The notes under the pieces were generated by a model. That model was not told the origin of the DNA and did not search any database. It saw only the letters and a program-made list of their open reading frames with translations. A DNA stretch of 64,000 nt from positions 94,114 to 158,113 of the forward strand of contig MVBO01000025.1 of assembly GCA_002261195.1 (NCBI GenBank), in the 5' to 3' direction. The DNA comes from Bifiguratus adelaidae (Eukaryota > Mucoromycota > Endogonomycetes > Endogonales). Below, piece by piece: positions 11,390 through 21,587 of this stretch. Position 1 is the stretch's first letter; each line of letters opens with the position of its first letter. The position numbers were made by a program, and so were the translations under genes.

Positions 11390-11666
11390 CCTATGGACAG
11401 TAAACAGCAAGAGAGAGAGAGAGAGAGAGAGAGTTAAGAGAGAATCAGACCTGTGCTGAGCCTTCAACCCGGCGTTCTACGTTTTATACCTTATCACCAG
11501 AACACCTCCCAACAGTCACACGCCGGGAGCTTAAATGTCTTTACGTTGTCGACATTGGATCATTGTTGGATGGAATGACGCGACACGGATCAATTGCGGT
11601 ACCTGGATACGCACTAGAGTAGCATCATGGACAGCGTGGATGATGGAACTGGACAAGATGGGCCAT
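11390..11666. promoter_or_regulatory. Allantoicase promoter with a GATA-type site
   Basis: Between the OHCU decarboxylase stop and the allantoicase start. Besides the GA tract it contains ACCTTATCACC near 11488, a GATAAG site on the minus strand, fitting nitrogen-regulated expression. Weak evidence from one hexamer. Confidence 0.35.
11411..11433. repeat. (GA)n microsatellite
   Basis: About eleven GA units just upstream of the allantoicase start. On the transcribed strand this is a CT-rich tract followed by CCATAG next to the ATG, so it may be the polypyrimidine stretch of a 5'-leader intron. Confidence 0.9.
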
Positions 11667-12303
11667 TTATTGCATTTTCCGCAAACGATCACTGGCAATC
11701 AACATCATATCTCGCAGACCGCGCGCTAATTCTGCTTCCCGCACGGCTTGACGCTCTTGTTCTGGGATCTGACGGATGCTGTCAAGGTGCTGTTGGAGGA
11801 TGGGCACAATGGCAGACTTTGGACGGCCATTGACAAAGATGACAAATTTGAAGTGATAGAGAGATTCGTATTCCTGAAGCATAACAAGCGTCAGCAGGCG
11901 TCTGAACGGGTTATGCAAGATGATGAATGACATCTACCTGATTGAGACGCGCCAACGAGTCAAGGATGTCTTGATCTTCCGACGCCCCTCCGCCGCTTTG
12001 CTCCCTCTGGCTCGCTGCGCTCAAACCCTTGGTCTCGCCTATCCTTGGGTGCGCGTTGATTACTCGTATGAGCTCATCTTTATTAAGCTCGCTGTTGATG
12101 ACAGAGGATGTCTCTGAGGTTAAGGCGACCCCACATAGTTGAGCAGACTTCTCAATCAAGCTTTGGTACGAATCAAACGGCCGAGCTTGATACAGTTTGG
12201 CAGCCAACGGAGGCGCAGGTTCAAAGAGGTCATGTATAGCTTGGCTAAACTCTGCTTGATTCAACGTGTTTAGTTCTTGAATGGAAGGTAGCCTTTGTGA
12301 CAT
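11667..12303 (-). CDS. OHCU decarboxylase (urate pathway)
   Basis: Exons 12303-11938 and 11873-11667 (64-nt intron, join ARLNQ|EYESLYHFKF) code for 190 residues. The family signature FKFVIFVNGRPKSAIVPIL and the earlier NAHPRIGETKGLSAASQREQ identify 2-oxo-4-hydroxy-4-carboxy-5-ureidoimidazoline decarboxylase, which makes S-allantoin after urate oxidase and HIU hydrolase. The conserved His of AHPRIG, catalytic in the family, is present. The C-terminus (RLRKMQ) has no PTS1 peroxisomal signal and the N-terminus no clear PTS2, so the site of action is uncertain. The frame is open 35 residues further upstream (ATG at 12408), but the conserved start fits MSQRLPSIQEL. Confidence 0.92.
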
Positions 12304-12625
12304 GGTGAAGACCGGAAGGAAAGAAGGTTGAAAGGTACCGGAAGTGAGACGAAAAGTGGGACCCGAAATTGGAAATTCCCCGCCAATCTCAGGCGAAGCC
12401 AAAGGCAATGTTCTATGGTTGAGAACAGGCTATTGTAACCATGCGCACGTTATGCGTTGGAGACAGCTGCATCATTTACCCCATTATTGTACCAGGGCGC
12501 ATGTTGTCGCTTGAAAAACACAGGGCGAAGTTAAAAAACCTAATGTACATCCGCCTATTGCATATAGAAACAATGCATTTTCTGCATCAAGACAATGTCG
12601 GATCTCATGCGACATGGTTTCGCTG
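12304..12625. other. Intergenic
   Basis: Separates OHCU decarboxylase from the next minus-strand gene. It holds the OHCU promoter and the neighbour's 3' end. No motif recognised. Confidence 0.5.
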
Positions 12626-13434
12626 TTACATTAGTATTATATACACAAATGCAGCGACCGTCAGAAGTCTTAGAATGACTGCAAAGTCGTGGCCAATTTC
12701 AGATCTGCTCTGCGCCGGAATGAGGTGCAAGGCATACGCCGAGTTGAGCTGTAAAATATCAGGTCAAAGTCGTTGTACTCTGCAAACCACATACCTGATA
12801 GTCTGGCAATGCTTTCTTGTCGTAGAGAGCGTCAGCATCGGTCTGGTAGGAAATATTTGGTTTAAAGGTATCATGCTTTCTTGCGGCACATATGCACTCG
12901 TTTCAGACATCACTGGGCTGGTCATTCAGCATTGAAGCAAGGCTATACAGCCAATTCCATCCACATACCACAAATACTTTGACAAAGCCAGCCCATGAAG
13001 GCCACTTCTTCCTCCAAAACCATTGCACATGTCTGAGCCCAGGAAGTACAGTAATCCATCTCTGCCTATAAAGCCATGGTATGAGGCATTACACCTTCAC
13101 AAGCCATGCCTCTCCTGCTCACCTTGAATTCCACGTATTCATCCTGGAGACGAGCCTTTTCAATCAGCTGCGCTCGTAAAACACGGTCGCTCTGGGATAC
13201 GAGCGCCTGTATTGCCGGCAAGACATCGTCCACCTTCTGAGGCCTTGTTTCAAGCCAGTGGAATTGCGCCCTTGTGTTGCCCAGCGTGCGCACTCTACTT
13301 ACAATCAGGGTATAACATGCGCTACCAAGAATTACATCGTGGATGGAATTATCTCCGAGAGCATCAATCGCTTTCGTATTTTGGGTTAGGGCATATGTGG
13401 AAGCGTACGCGCTCACAAGCCGTCTATCGTACAT
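12626..13434 (-). CDS. Unknown protein with predicted C-terminal membrane anchor
   Basis: Not recognised. Exon-like segments with good splice sites are 13434-13303, 13236-13123 and 13059-12969, followed by one or two exons ending at the TAA at 12626. The joined frame reads ..SIHDVILGSACYTLI|KVDDVLPAIQALVSQSD.. then ARLQDEYVEFK|MDYCTSWAQTCAM and a stretch AFMGWLCQSIC; the last exon ends in SEIGHDFAVILRLLTVAAFVYIILM, a single hydrophobic helix at the very C-terminus typical of tail-anchored proteins. The middle is helical and probably coiled. The junction into the last exons could not be placed in phase. The start lies only 41 bases below the neighbour's stop. Codon periodicity and several compatible introns argue it is real. 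Confidence 0.5.
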
Positions 13435-13474
13435 TCGACCTCTCTCTCGATATATATACACACGCGAACCCCAT

Positions 13475-14352
13475 CTATTCATCCACGCGACCATCACACA
13501 GTACCACGTACTCCCGCGTACTCTCGCCAAATTTCAAGACATCCTTGACTTTGAGTTCAACGTACCGCGATTCTGGGATACGTTCTCCGTTGATGTGCGT
13601 CCCATTCGTGGACTCTAGATCGATAAGAAATGGTCTAAGCGTCATTAGCAAATGATTTCAATTGTCCATGATGATTTACTTACTTTATGTGCTTTCCCAC
13701 CTGCATCGTCTCTTCATCCTTTTCAATGATTTGTCGAAACTGAATGACAGCGTGTTGTTTCGAGCATGAAGGATGATCTATGGGTACATCTGCAACCTAC
13801 CACGCTTATCAGTTGGGTGCATGCGTCATAAAGGACTTACTTGTCGATCTCGACCAAAAAGATAGGCACTCTGTCGATGAATGTGCAGCACATCTATTCA
13901 GCACATTGTCTCAATCCTGGTGCTCACAGCCTGTATAAGATGCGCTTACCTAGTTGTTTATCCCCCTTGAAAACGTATAGCCGCCACCGTTCGTTAGGCT
14001 TGCGCGCTTCAGGCGGCTCATTGTACTTTACAAAGACGCCCTTGACCGTATTCGTTTCTTGAGCAAGCGCACCCGACAACCCAAAGTTTGGCTTCTCCTT
14101 GTCTTCTTCCGGTATCTCTGGTTCCTTGTCTTGTTCTGGTCGGCCCCATGTCATTCTGGGAGGTCGATCGTTGCCTCTGTTGCGGCGAGGTGACAGATCG
14201 CGGCGTGGGCGATTGTCTTGTCGAGGTGAACGTGATGTCGCTCGCCGGCGATAACCGTCCCGTTCTCGCCGTTTTGGTGACGCCGAGCGTGATCTTGACC
14301 GATACCTCGAAGTTCGCGGCAAAGGCGACCGCATTGTCTGTCCTTCGTCCAT
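13475..14352 (-). CDS. FHA-domain splicing factor, SNIP1/Pml1-like
   Basis: Exons 14352-13950, 13893-13841, 13796-13684 and 13634-13475 (introns 44-56 nt) join to 242 residues. Residues 1-75 are an Arg/Ser-rich tail (repeated RSRSRS, SPRR). The rest is an FHA domain in the form specific to SNIP1/DDL/Pml1: WRLYVFKGDKQL, LHIHRQSAYLFGRDR, DHPSCSKQHAVIQFR and IDLESTNGTHINGERI. The FHA phosphothreonine-binding residues (R in GRDR, S in SCSKQH, N in TNG) are present. Relatives sit in the RES complex or on snoRNA/miRNA processing machinery, holding the activated spliceosome. Nuclear location is expected from the RS tail. The assignment is strong at family level. Confidence 0.93.
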
Positions 14353-14405
14353 CGTGTGAAAAGTGTATAATTCTCTAATGGTATGAAGAAATGTACAAAT
14401 TGCTT

Positions 14406-16997
14406 CTATGACATCTTGCCTTCCTCGTCGTTGGGAATAGTGACCAATAAGTGGCCATTGGCGCCTGATGCATTCCAATCATCCCTTTCAATCCATCCGG
14501 GATGCACAATGTTGCGGGATCGTTGTCGAATATGGCGAAGCATCGTCGGCGGTGTAGAGTGTCTGCCATGGCGTGAGCTTTCTGACGGTCCGTGTAGTCC
14601 GGCACCGACAGAGCCACCGGTGCGGCTGAGAATAATATTCCATACGATGGGAGTGACCAAGAGAGTTAGGCTTGTTACCGCCAGCAGGAGGTAATAGACT
14701 TCACGAGTGATAATACCGAGTTGTTTGGCGCGAGAGGCGAGCACAAAGGCGAATTCAGAGATTTGAGCCATACCGATGGCCATGATGGATGATTTGGCAA
14801 TGTCGAATTGAAAGAGGACGAGTATGATGCAGGTAATGACGTATTTAAAGCCGACGACGGCCGCGGTGAGGGTCAAGAGGAGAATAGACTCGGACATCAA
14901 AAAAGAAGGGTAGACATGCAAGCCAATGGAGGCAAAGAAGAGGCAGGCGAAAAGATCTCTGACGGGTTCAATGACGAGTATGGATGCCTCAAACATGGTT
15001 TTGCGAGAGCGTACAAGTAGCCCACCAACAAAGCAGCCCAATTCCATACCGAGGCCGAGGTTTTCAGAAATGACGAGCATGAGAAGGCAGGTGGCGATCG
15101 TACCGAGTAGCAAAAGCTCATGACTTTGCTCAACAGTTTTGGGGAGGATTCTGCGCAAGATCCATGGCACGCCGTAATGGAGAGCTCTACTCAATGCAAA
15201 AGAGATGGCTCCAAATAGGACCAGCGACAGGAGTGTTCGGCACACGGCAAAGAAGATTTCGAAGCCCGATTTGGTCAAGGTCGGCATGACGGCCTACGCA
15301 AACAATGCTCTTAGCCGCATACGCTGGGAGTTTTCGTGTACCTACCAGCATCAAGCCCAGGAGGACATCCTGCATAATGAGTAGGCCATACATGTGTTCA
15401 AGTTCTTCGAGTTTGACACACTTGACCACGACCGCCGTGCTCGACAAGGAAACACAAGCGCCAATAAAGATGGCTTCATTCATGGATGCTCCGAGGAGCA
15501 GACCACCAGCCACAAATAGCAGGACCGACGCCAAAAGAATCAGGATGGCCCCACCAAAGGCTACCCTCCACATGGACCGTAGCTTGTCAATGGAGAACTC
15601 GATGCCCAAGACAAAGACGATAAACACGACACCGAGCTGCGCCAATGTTTCGGTTTGAATCAGTTCCTGCGACCGCGTCAATCACACACATTCATGTCCA
15701 CAGTGTGCGCTTGTCCTACCTGAATGAGATTGTAGCCGGATGGGCCAAGTGCAACACCAGCCAGGATATACCCAAAGAAGGCTAAAATTGAAAGTCAGAG
15801 GATCGAATTTCCATATGTACGATATCACCTACCGGGTAATCCAAGCGCATTCAATACCCAACCGAGGCCAAAGGAGACAATGACAATTAAAATAAGGTCG
15901 TGAATAAAGCGAACGTCTATGGTGTGATCCATGAGCGGCCAATTTCCATGTCATTGCTTCCGCTGCTTACCTTCATAAAACACTGTGGTATCGAACGGAC
16001 GGGTCAAGATATACTGATTGTTGTCCTGATCAATCAGCGTCACCAGTTCCCCTTCATTGGCAGCTTCCTTGCCACGAACATTCTTGTCCAGGGCCGCATT
16101 TCCACCGTGTTGGGCTCCATCCCCTCCTTCTCCACCCACTTTGACCACGGTTTCCAGAATGGCACCTTCGTGAGCTTGACCCTCAGAAAAGGGATTTTTC
16201 TTGTGCATGCCCTGTTCCAACTTGTCGGCCTGATGCCGTACTTCGGACAAGACATTGTCAATCAGGGCTTCAATGGCCTTATCATTTCCTGCCACAGGAT
16301 GTGATTGGAGTGGATCCAAAGAAGACGTCTTGGCACCCTCCTCTCCGTCTTCGTCGGCCATTGGCTCCTCTATGGTATCATCCAGATCTGCATCGTCCAT
16401 CCTATCCAACATGTGCGCTCGTCGCTTCACCGAGAGTTGGAAGTTGGCTAACAACCGGATCGATTCGCTCTTGTAGTCGACGTCGTGACGCAACGAGTGT
16501 TCCTTTGCATCGTTGGACCAACCTTCTGGATCCGACGTCATATGGTGTTCAACCACATTATTATACAATTGGAGCACACCTGTCGCTAGACCTTCGAGAT
16601 CCTTGAAGTCTTCTAGTCGCGCCTTGAGAATGAGCGCCTCTTTGGCTCTAGCTCTAGGAGATTTGCTCTCGTCTCTCTCAGCTGATTGTCGTAGATGGGA
16701 AAGGAGGGATTTGTACGCATTGCCTCGCTGAAAGGTGGAAAAGACTTGATCAGAAGACGCGAATTGGCGGTTGTGGACGAGAGGATAGGAGGCGCGCTGA
16801 GTAGGAGGGAAGAGTTTGAGGGGTTAGCTTGACATATCAAAGCCATGGAGCACGGTGCCTGAACTCACGAGTTCAATGGTATCATTCTGGTTGGCGGGAG
16901 ATGGCTGCTGAACGTCATCCTTGACCTCTTGAGCATTTGTTAAAGCACAGAGCACTAGCCATGGCCACGTGCAATGAAACAAGCAAGAGAATCTCAT
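14406..16997 (-). CDS. TMCO3/KEA-like cation:proton antiporter (CPA2)
   Basis: Minus-strand gene with about five introns. It starts with a signal peptide (MRFSCLFHCTWPWLVLCAL), then a long lumenal/cytosolic region rich in charged helices (residues ~40-290), then about 11-12 membrane helices. CPA2 signatures: LGVVFIVFVLGIEFSIDKL, FIGACVSLSSTAVVVK, LGMELGCFVGGLLVRS and MAIGMAQISEFAFVLASRA. The run NNQYILTRPFDTTVFYE just before the first transport helix is characteristic of TMCO3/KEA4-6-type exchangers and separates it from bacterial KefB and yeast Kha1. Family members swap K+ or Na+ for H+ in endomembranes. No regulatory RCK/TrkA-N domain follows the transporter. Internal exon edges are only partly placed (first join ..NDTIEL|RASYPLVHN). 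Confidence 0.88.
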
Positions 16998-17053
16998 GAG
17001 ATGGGCAGCATAGAGTAAATGACCACGAGAGCACAAGAGATGTGCAATTTGTT

Positions 17054-18274
17054 CTATTTGAGCGCCATCAAGGCCTCCGCGCAACTTTTGATGGCCGCAA
17101 AATAATGGCACAAGACAGCAACATCTGTAGTAGCATCCATGTCTCGCTTGAGCTGAGAGAGCTTTGTGAGCAAGCTATGTCGAGTAGCCTCGATAATGTC
17201 GGCATCTGTATCCTTGTATCCTATAATCTTGGAGTATGGTATATCTGGATCTGTGGACACGTGGATGATGAGTTGAGAGGGATCTGGCAACTGCATGCAT
17301 GGAATGAGCGTGTACCAACCTTGGTTAAGCGTAGGTCGTACCTTTTCCTTATCGGTTGTTTCGTCCACCTTGATCTTCTTGGTTTGGGGAATGTGCGTCG
17401 AGGAGAGCTTGGCGGCGGTTTCATAGAGTCCCATGCGGTCATTGGTAGGGTCCTTTGAGACTGTTGTGGCTTGGGTCACTTGCGTGGAGGGGGTGGGTGT
17501 AGGTGCATTGCTTGTTTCGAGCTCTGAACCGGGGTCTGTAGGGTTAAATGTCTTTCCGCAAATGACGCATTGGATTTCCTTGTTTCTGTTTTGCACTAAG
17601 GGAATCTGTGGGTGGAAAGAGGGCGTATGAGCACGTTATGGATCCAAGGCATCGTGTGATACTTGCCCCGTAGCATGTCGGTGTAGGACATATGTCATTG
17701 AGCATGGTCCATCCCACCATCATGCGCTCGCCAATAAGACGAGATCCTCGGGACGATTGCTCGCGTTTAAGGCTGGCCAGTTCTCTTTCTGACAGTTCTC
17801 GATTGTCCGACGTTGTTTTGCCGGTAGGAACCGGGACATAGGCATTGATGCGCGCTTGTATCCGTTCTGCTTCCTCGTCCGAGTCCGTCTCGGTGGTCGA
17901 CGCCTCGTTGTCAGCAGCAGAAACCTCTGCGCGCGGGTGATGGTTGGGCGTTTCCAGTGCAGGTGTCGATGGGTTCGCGCTCGTGTTGCTCTGCGCGGCC
18001 TGTTTATCGTGAACAACACATAAGCGTATTGACCGATCTTTGGAACGCAACATGGGCACATTGCAACCAGGCACTGGACAATTCTCGTCGGTCAGGACCT
18101 AGGTTAAGCAATAAGTCGTCCGTCAACACATATGAGTCTCTTGCTTACCCATCCCTGTAGCAAATACTTGCCAATGAGTGCAATGGCCTCATCGTCGGTC
18201 ATGGCTGGGTGATCCAATAAGGAAAGTGTTCCAAGATTGCGCAGACTTTTGGCTTGCGTTGTGCTTGTGCTCAT
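17054..18274 (-). CDS. ZNRD2 (SSSCA1/p27)-like zinc-ribbon protein
   Basis: Starts MSTSTTQAKSLRNLG at 18274. First zinc ribbon: ALIGKYLLQGW|VLTDENCPVPGCNVPML..CVVH. Second: IGERMMVGWTMLNDICPTPTCYG|IPLVQNRNKEIQCVICGKTF. Both have the R/G-x-L/M-x-x-GW-x-M/L-x-x-x-CP-x-C arrangement of the Sjogren autoantigen-1 family, whose human member is linked to centromere/mitosis and tankyrase binding; fungal function is unclear. A C-terminal helical region (residues ~270-end) ends KSCAEALMALK. One intron (17606-17666) uses a GC donor. A 51-nt stretch around 17292-17342 is bounded by GT..AG and has no stop, so it may or may not be removed. Having two zinc ribbons instead of one is common in fungal members. 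Confidence 0.82.
17606..17666 (-). other. GC-AG intron in the ZNRD2-like gene
   Basis: Donor GG|GCAAGT and acceptor CCCACAG give a 61-nt intron; removing it keeps the zinc-ribbon frame CYG|IPLVQ. No GT donor nearby does so. Confidence 0.7.
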
Positions 18275-18521
18275 CCTACAGCAATTGTCTTCAATCATGA
18301 GATCCAATTAGGCGATAGTCATGTTACAAAGTGCACTCTATGGACAAGGAATCATTTAACCAAGCCTGAAGGGAAAGACTGACTTCTCAATCCTGATGAT
18401 CTCTCCCCCGTAGTTATAGACAAAGGCCACAGTGTTGCATCTGGACTGGTCGGCAACGTCGTATACAGTGATTCAGTTTCAACCATAATATGCACCATCT
18501 TCGCACCAGTTTGCATAGTCT

Positions 18522-18929
18522 TCATAATCCGAATTGGCCGAGATTACCAACGGGATCCCAGAATTCGCGAGCAATCATGCGTAAGTGTCGAAAGTAGTCT
18601 ACAAACTTTAACAGGTCCTCGTCCCTTCCTTTTTGGCAAAGATGAACGTTTCGCCTTGCAGCGTCCTCGCGTCGGCAATGACAAGATTCAATGGAGACGA
18701 AACGAGGCTTCATCGGGGGTAAAGTTGGCATATTGAGGACCCTCGAGAATGATGAGATGCGGGGACGCGGGGACGCTGGGAATTCGCCGTCGTCTATGAG
18801 AAGTCGAAGCTCTGTCCACCGGATGTCGTCGCTATAGTCGGTGCGCACGCAAACGGCGTTATCACCATCGTGTTTAGAGTTGGTCCATGCGAGTATTTTC
18901 ACGTTCTTGTTTTGCGAGTTGTCGGCCAT
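18522..18929 (-). pseudogene. Frameshifted copy 1 of an unknown two-copy gene
   Basis: Not recognised. The best frame starts MADNSQNKNVK and carries CVRTDYSDDIRWTELRLLID, then ends FVDYFRH..REFWDPVGNLG. Compared with copy 2 at 21588-22057, the middle has moved to other frames: LIILEGPQYANF aligns with copy 2's MIIYFEGSQYADL, and IADARTLQGETFIFAK aligns with LADSRTTRDETFV. At least two frame changes are needed, and one comparison frame crosses a stop, so I call it a decayed gene. An unseen intron is the alternative. It points towards the centre of the inverted duplication from the opposite side to copy 2. Confidence 0.6.
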
Positions 18930-18938
18930 GTGAAGCAA

Positions 18939-19480
18939 CGTAGGGAAGCGAGCTCGCGATGTTTGATATCATGTTCCTTTGATCGTCTTGCCGCAGTACT
19001 TGTCCCACGTGTCACGAACGTGTGATCATGTGGCTTTGATGTGCTGGGCATGAGTAGTAATACGTCAAGTCAACCCTTTAGTCAAAGACAACACCTTGAG
19101 GTTTCTCAACCAAACGGTCTTGATGCGTTCATATGGCAGAGCTCCTCACGGACGCTTTAGGGTGGTATGGACGGTTCGGACCTCTTGCGGCCGCTCAGAC
19201 ACACTTGGAGACGGTTACGGCGGCTTACCGTCGCTTACAGGCGATTTCTCTTGGTTACGGTCGCTCAAGGTCTGTTATGGACACTTAGGGATGGTTACAG
19301 TGGCTAAGATTATCGTTATGGATTGCTTATGAGAACGCCTGACAGCCGGTGACGGACACTTCTGGACTGCGGGTCACCGTCCCTCCACGGCTGTCATGGA
19401 CAGTCAGACCCCTGGTGGCTACTTATGTTCCGTGCTGAGAAGTTTTGGTGTCGAGCCCGGTAAAAAATAAAAATTAAATT
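18939..19480. repeat. Degenerate short repeats and an imperfect palindrome
   Basis: From about 19140 to 19330 the sequence cycles through variants of a ~20-base unit such as GGTTACGGTCGCTCAAGG and GTTATGGACACTTAGGG. From 19341 to about 19402 an imperfect inverted repeat pairs TGACAGCCGGTGACGGAC with its complement downstream. No coding potential is convincing. This block has no counterpart in the right arm of the inverted duplication. Confidence 0.45.
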
Positions 19481-19551
19481 GCCCACAGGCAGGATCGAAC
19501 TACCGACCTTCAGTTTACAAGACTGACGCACTACCACTGTGCTATGAGGGC
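19481..19551 (-). tRNA. tRNA-Thr(TGT)
   Basis: The minus strand folds as a 71-nt tRNA. The acceptor pairs GCCCTCA with TGTGGGC with one T-T mismatch. The D arm contains box A (TAGCACAGTGGTAGTGC). The anticodon stem TCAGT/ACTGA closes the loop CTTGTAA, giving anticodon TGT (threonine). The T arm GGTAG/CTGCC contains TTCGATC (box B). No intron. A pol III T-run (TTTTTATTTTTT) follows directly downstream. Confidence 0.92.
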
Positions 19552-19569
19552 GTTTGATTATCCGATAAT

Positions 19570-19925
19570 ATGGCTAGCAAAATACATTCTAAAAATAGTT
19601 TGCAGCCCTAACCCTGAAGTTCTACAGTCACCTTCCAAATAAATGAGCAATTTTCGTGGCTGCAGAAAGCGGGTTTAAGTTGTCACAATACCAGCAAATG
19701 CCCCAAGTTTACTTCAACCGCTCAAAAGCTGTAGGTGGTATGCAGTAATCTCCAGTAGCATTGGAATATGAGCCCTTTACCGTGGAGTTCATATCTTCTG
19801 ATTAAAGAGGCAGAATCGAAAAACAGATATGCAAATCCGTTTCACATTCTTGGCTGACCATCTACGTGCAACACTTTATTGGCATTGGATGGCGTCTTGC
19901 CGTTTGCTCTTGAAGCGACATGTTG
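19570..19925. repeat. Left arm of an inverted duplication
   Basis: This stretch, lying 5' of the tRNA, matches the reverse complement of about 20795-21190 over some 350 bases with interruptions. A well-kept core reads TTTAAGTTGTCACAATACC in both arms. Most differences in the right arm are C-to-T or G-to-A. No gene is visible in either arm. Confidence 0.8.
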
Positions 19926-20794
19926 ATACCTAGATACATTAGTTGGATCGGTAGCGATCGTGAGCCCATAATGATATAAACATGTAATCAATCGGGTCAG
20001 GATGATAGCATCAGCAACAAGAGATAGCATAAGAGAAATAGCGAAAAAAGGAGAGAATCATCCCTAGTGTTGCTCTTGCAAATAGCTTGCTTGACTCGTA
20101 TGAGGTAAGCGTATCCAATTTTTGTGCATGCTATGTATATGCCACGTATGCGACCTTCTATCGCGTGGCACTATTATATCTGAGTATCTTTGATATGGAA
20201 CTGCTATATTTCTGAGCCTTTGCTACACTTTCTGGACGATTGGCTATAACTGAGCACATTTTCATCTTTAATTGTTGCGAATTTACGCGACCTGATTAGT
20301 CAATGTCGTGAATGTTGACACCTTGCGTGTGGTCGAGAAAGCAAAACCTCTTTATCGTGACGCGCGGAACAACGTCTATCGAGCGGCACCATTCTTTTCC
20401 TTGAGTCGACGTTGGTGTATGTTTGGCTTACCGGTCAAAGCAATCAAAGCAAAGTGGATAATTTTTGTATTGAATGAAGGCCACACTCATCAATGGAATC
20501 GGGAATGATCAATAGCAAAGCATGCGGAGGGAAATGGTGGCGGCCCATTTCCCAACAACTTTTATTTGATCCTTTGAAAAAGCTTTTCGTGATAAAGATG
20601 GGAGGAAATTAGTAGCACTATTTGTATTTATTTCTCATCCTTTAACGAGAATCGGTACTCACGATCTCGCATCCGCTTGGACTCTATGGCTTAGCCACTG
20701 AAAGCCAAGTCCGGCTGGAACCGGTTCCGGCTTGGGTCTGCGAGGGTTCAACGTATGGTTCACGATGAACCTGTGGAGTGCTGTGAAGTCACCA
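19926..20794. other. Spacer of the inverted duplication
   Basis: About 870 bases between the two arms. The longest open frame (20308-20508, plus) resembles nothing I know and has no supporting signal. I see nothing functional. Confidence 0.5.
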
Positions 20795-21190
20795 GCGTCT
20801 AGTCGGGGTCTTCAAGATCTCAAGAGATTGCATCAAGAGCATGTGGGAAGACCCCATCCAATTTAGATAAATTGTCGCACCTGCAGGATTTGCCAAGAAG
20901 AGAAAGTGATTTGCAATCCGTGTTTTGTCAAATTTGGCTCTGGAATCTGAACGGGTATGAACTCCACGGTAAGGGCTGATAATTTCAATGCTACTAGAGA
21001 TTACCGCAGAGCATCTACAATGTTTGAGCAATTGCGGTAAACTTGGGACACTTGCTGGTATTGTGACAACTTAAACCTGCTTTCTGCAATCACGAAAAAT
21101 ACTCGTCCTTTGGAAAGCGGATGTACGAACCTCAGGGTTAGAGCTGTAAACTGCCTTTAGAACTAGGTTCTCTAGCCCAATTTCCAGGTA
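20795..21190. repeat. Right arm of the inverted duplication
   Basis: Inverted counterpart of 19570-19925, with the shared core near 21045-21085. It runs directly into a tRNA relic in the same relation as the left arm runs into the intact tRNA, so the duplicated block included the tRNA 5' part. Confidence 0.8.
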
Positions 21191-21197
21191 ATGCATA

Positions 21198-21240
21198 GCC
21201 CTCATAACACAGTGATAGTGCATCATTGGCGTTCGCAACC
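21198..21240 (+). pseudogene. tRNA-Thr relic
   Basis: GCCCTCATAACACAGTGATAG followed by TGCATCA copies the first 28 bases of the intact tRNA at 19481-19551 with three G-to-A changes in the D arm. The anticodon region is lost and only a TTCG..CC fragment of the T arm may remain. It cannot fold as a tRNA. Confidence 0.8.
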
Positions 21241-21587
21241 ATGCGCTTCCTATGAAGTGATCAAAGTATATTATATCTAATTTAGTGTATTGTAAGCAAA
21301 TGATCTGATAGCCTGAAATTGGATGTAATGGTTGCGACGATTCCGAGATGGGAATTGAAGATATACAAGTCGACCTAGGGTGAAGCTTGCGTTTCTTTGT
21401 TATGCGGCGCCTATTTCATGAGTGGCAACTTACACTATATGAGCGCAAAGTAGAGCAATACTTTTACTTGCCGACTGTACCTCTTTGGGTTGTGTGATTG
21501 CTCTATTGAATCAAAGCGTGGGGCGTCAAAAGGTGATGTCCGCGTGCCAAATCCGTGGAATGTAGGACACAATTGAAGACTATTCAC
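21241..21587. other. Intergenic
   Basis: AT-rich stretch between the tRNA relic and unknown-gene copy 2. No feature recognised. Confidence 0.4.

Noticed and set aside
11390-11467. Signal peptide on allantoicase (leader of Leu-Ser repeats)
   Set aside because: The leader is encoded by the GA microsatellite and ends at a CATAG acceptor-like site; allantoicase is not a secreted enzyme.
12441-12935. 164-residue plus-strand frame
   Set aside because: It is antisense to exons of the minus-strand unknown gene, is rich in Cys/Met/Trp, and shows no domain.
19481-19925. tRNA-derived SINE
   Set aside because: The shared sequence lies 5' of the tRNA, whereas a SINE body would lie 3' of its tRNA head. 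A simple block duplication fits better.
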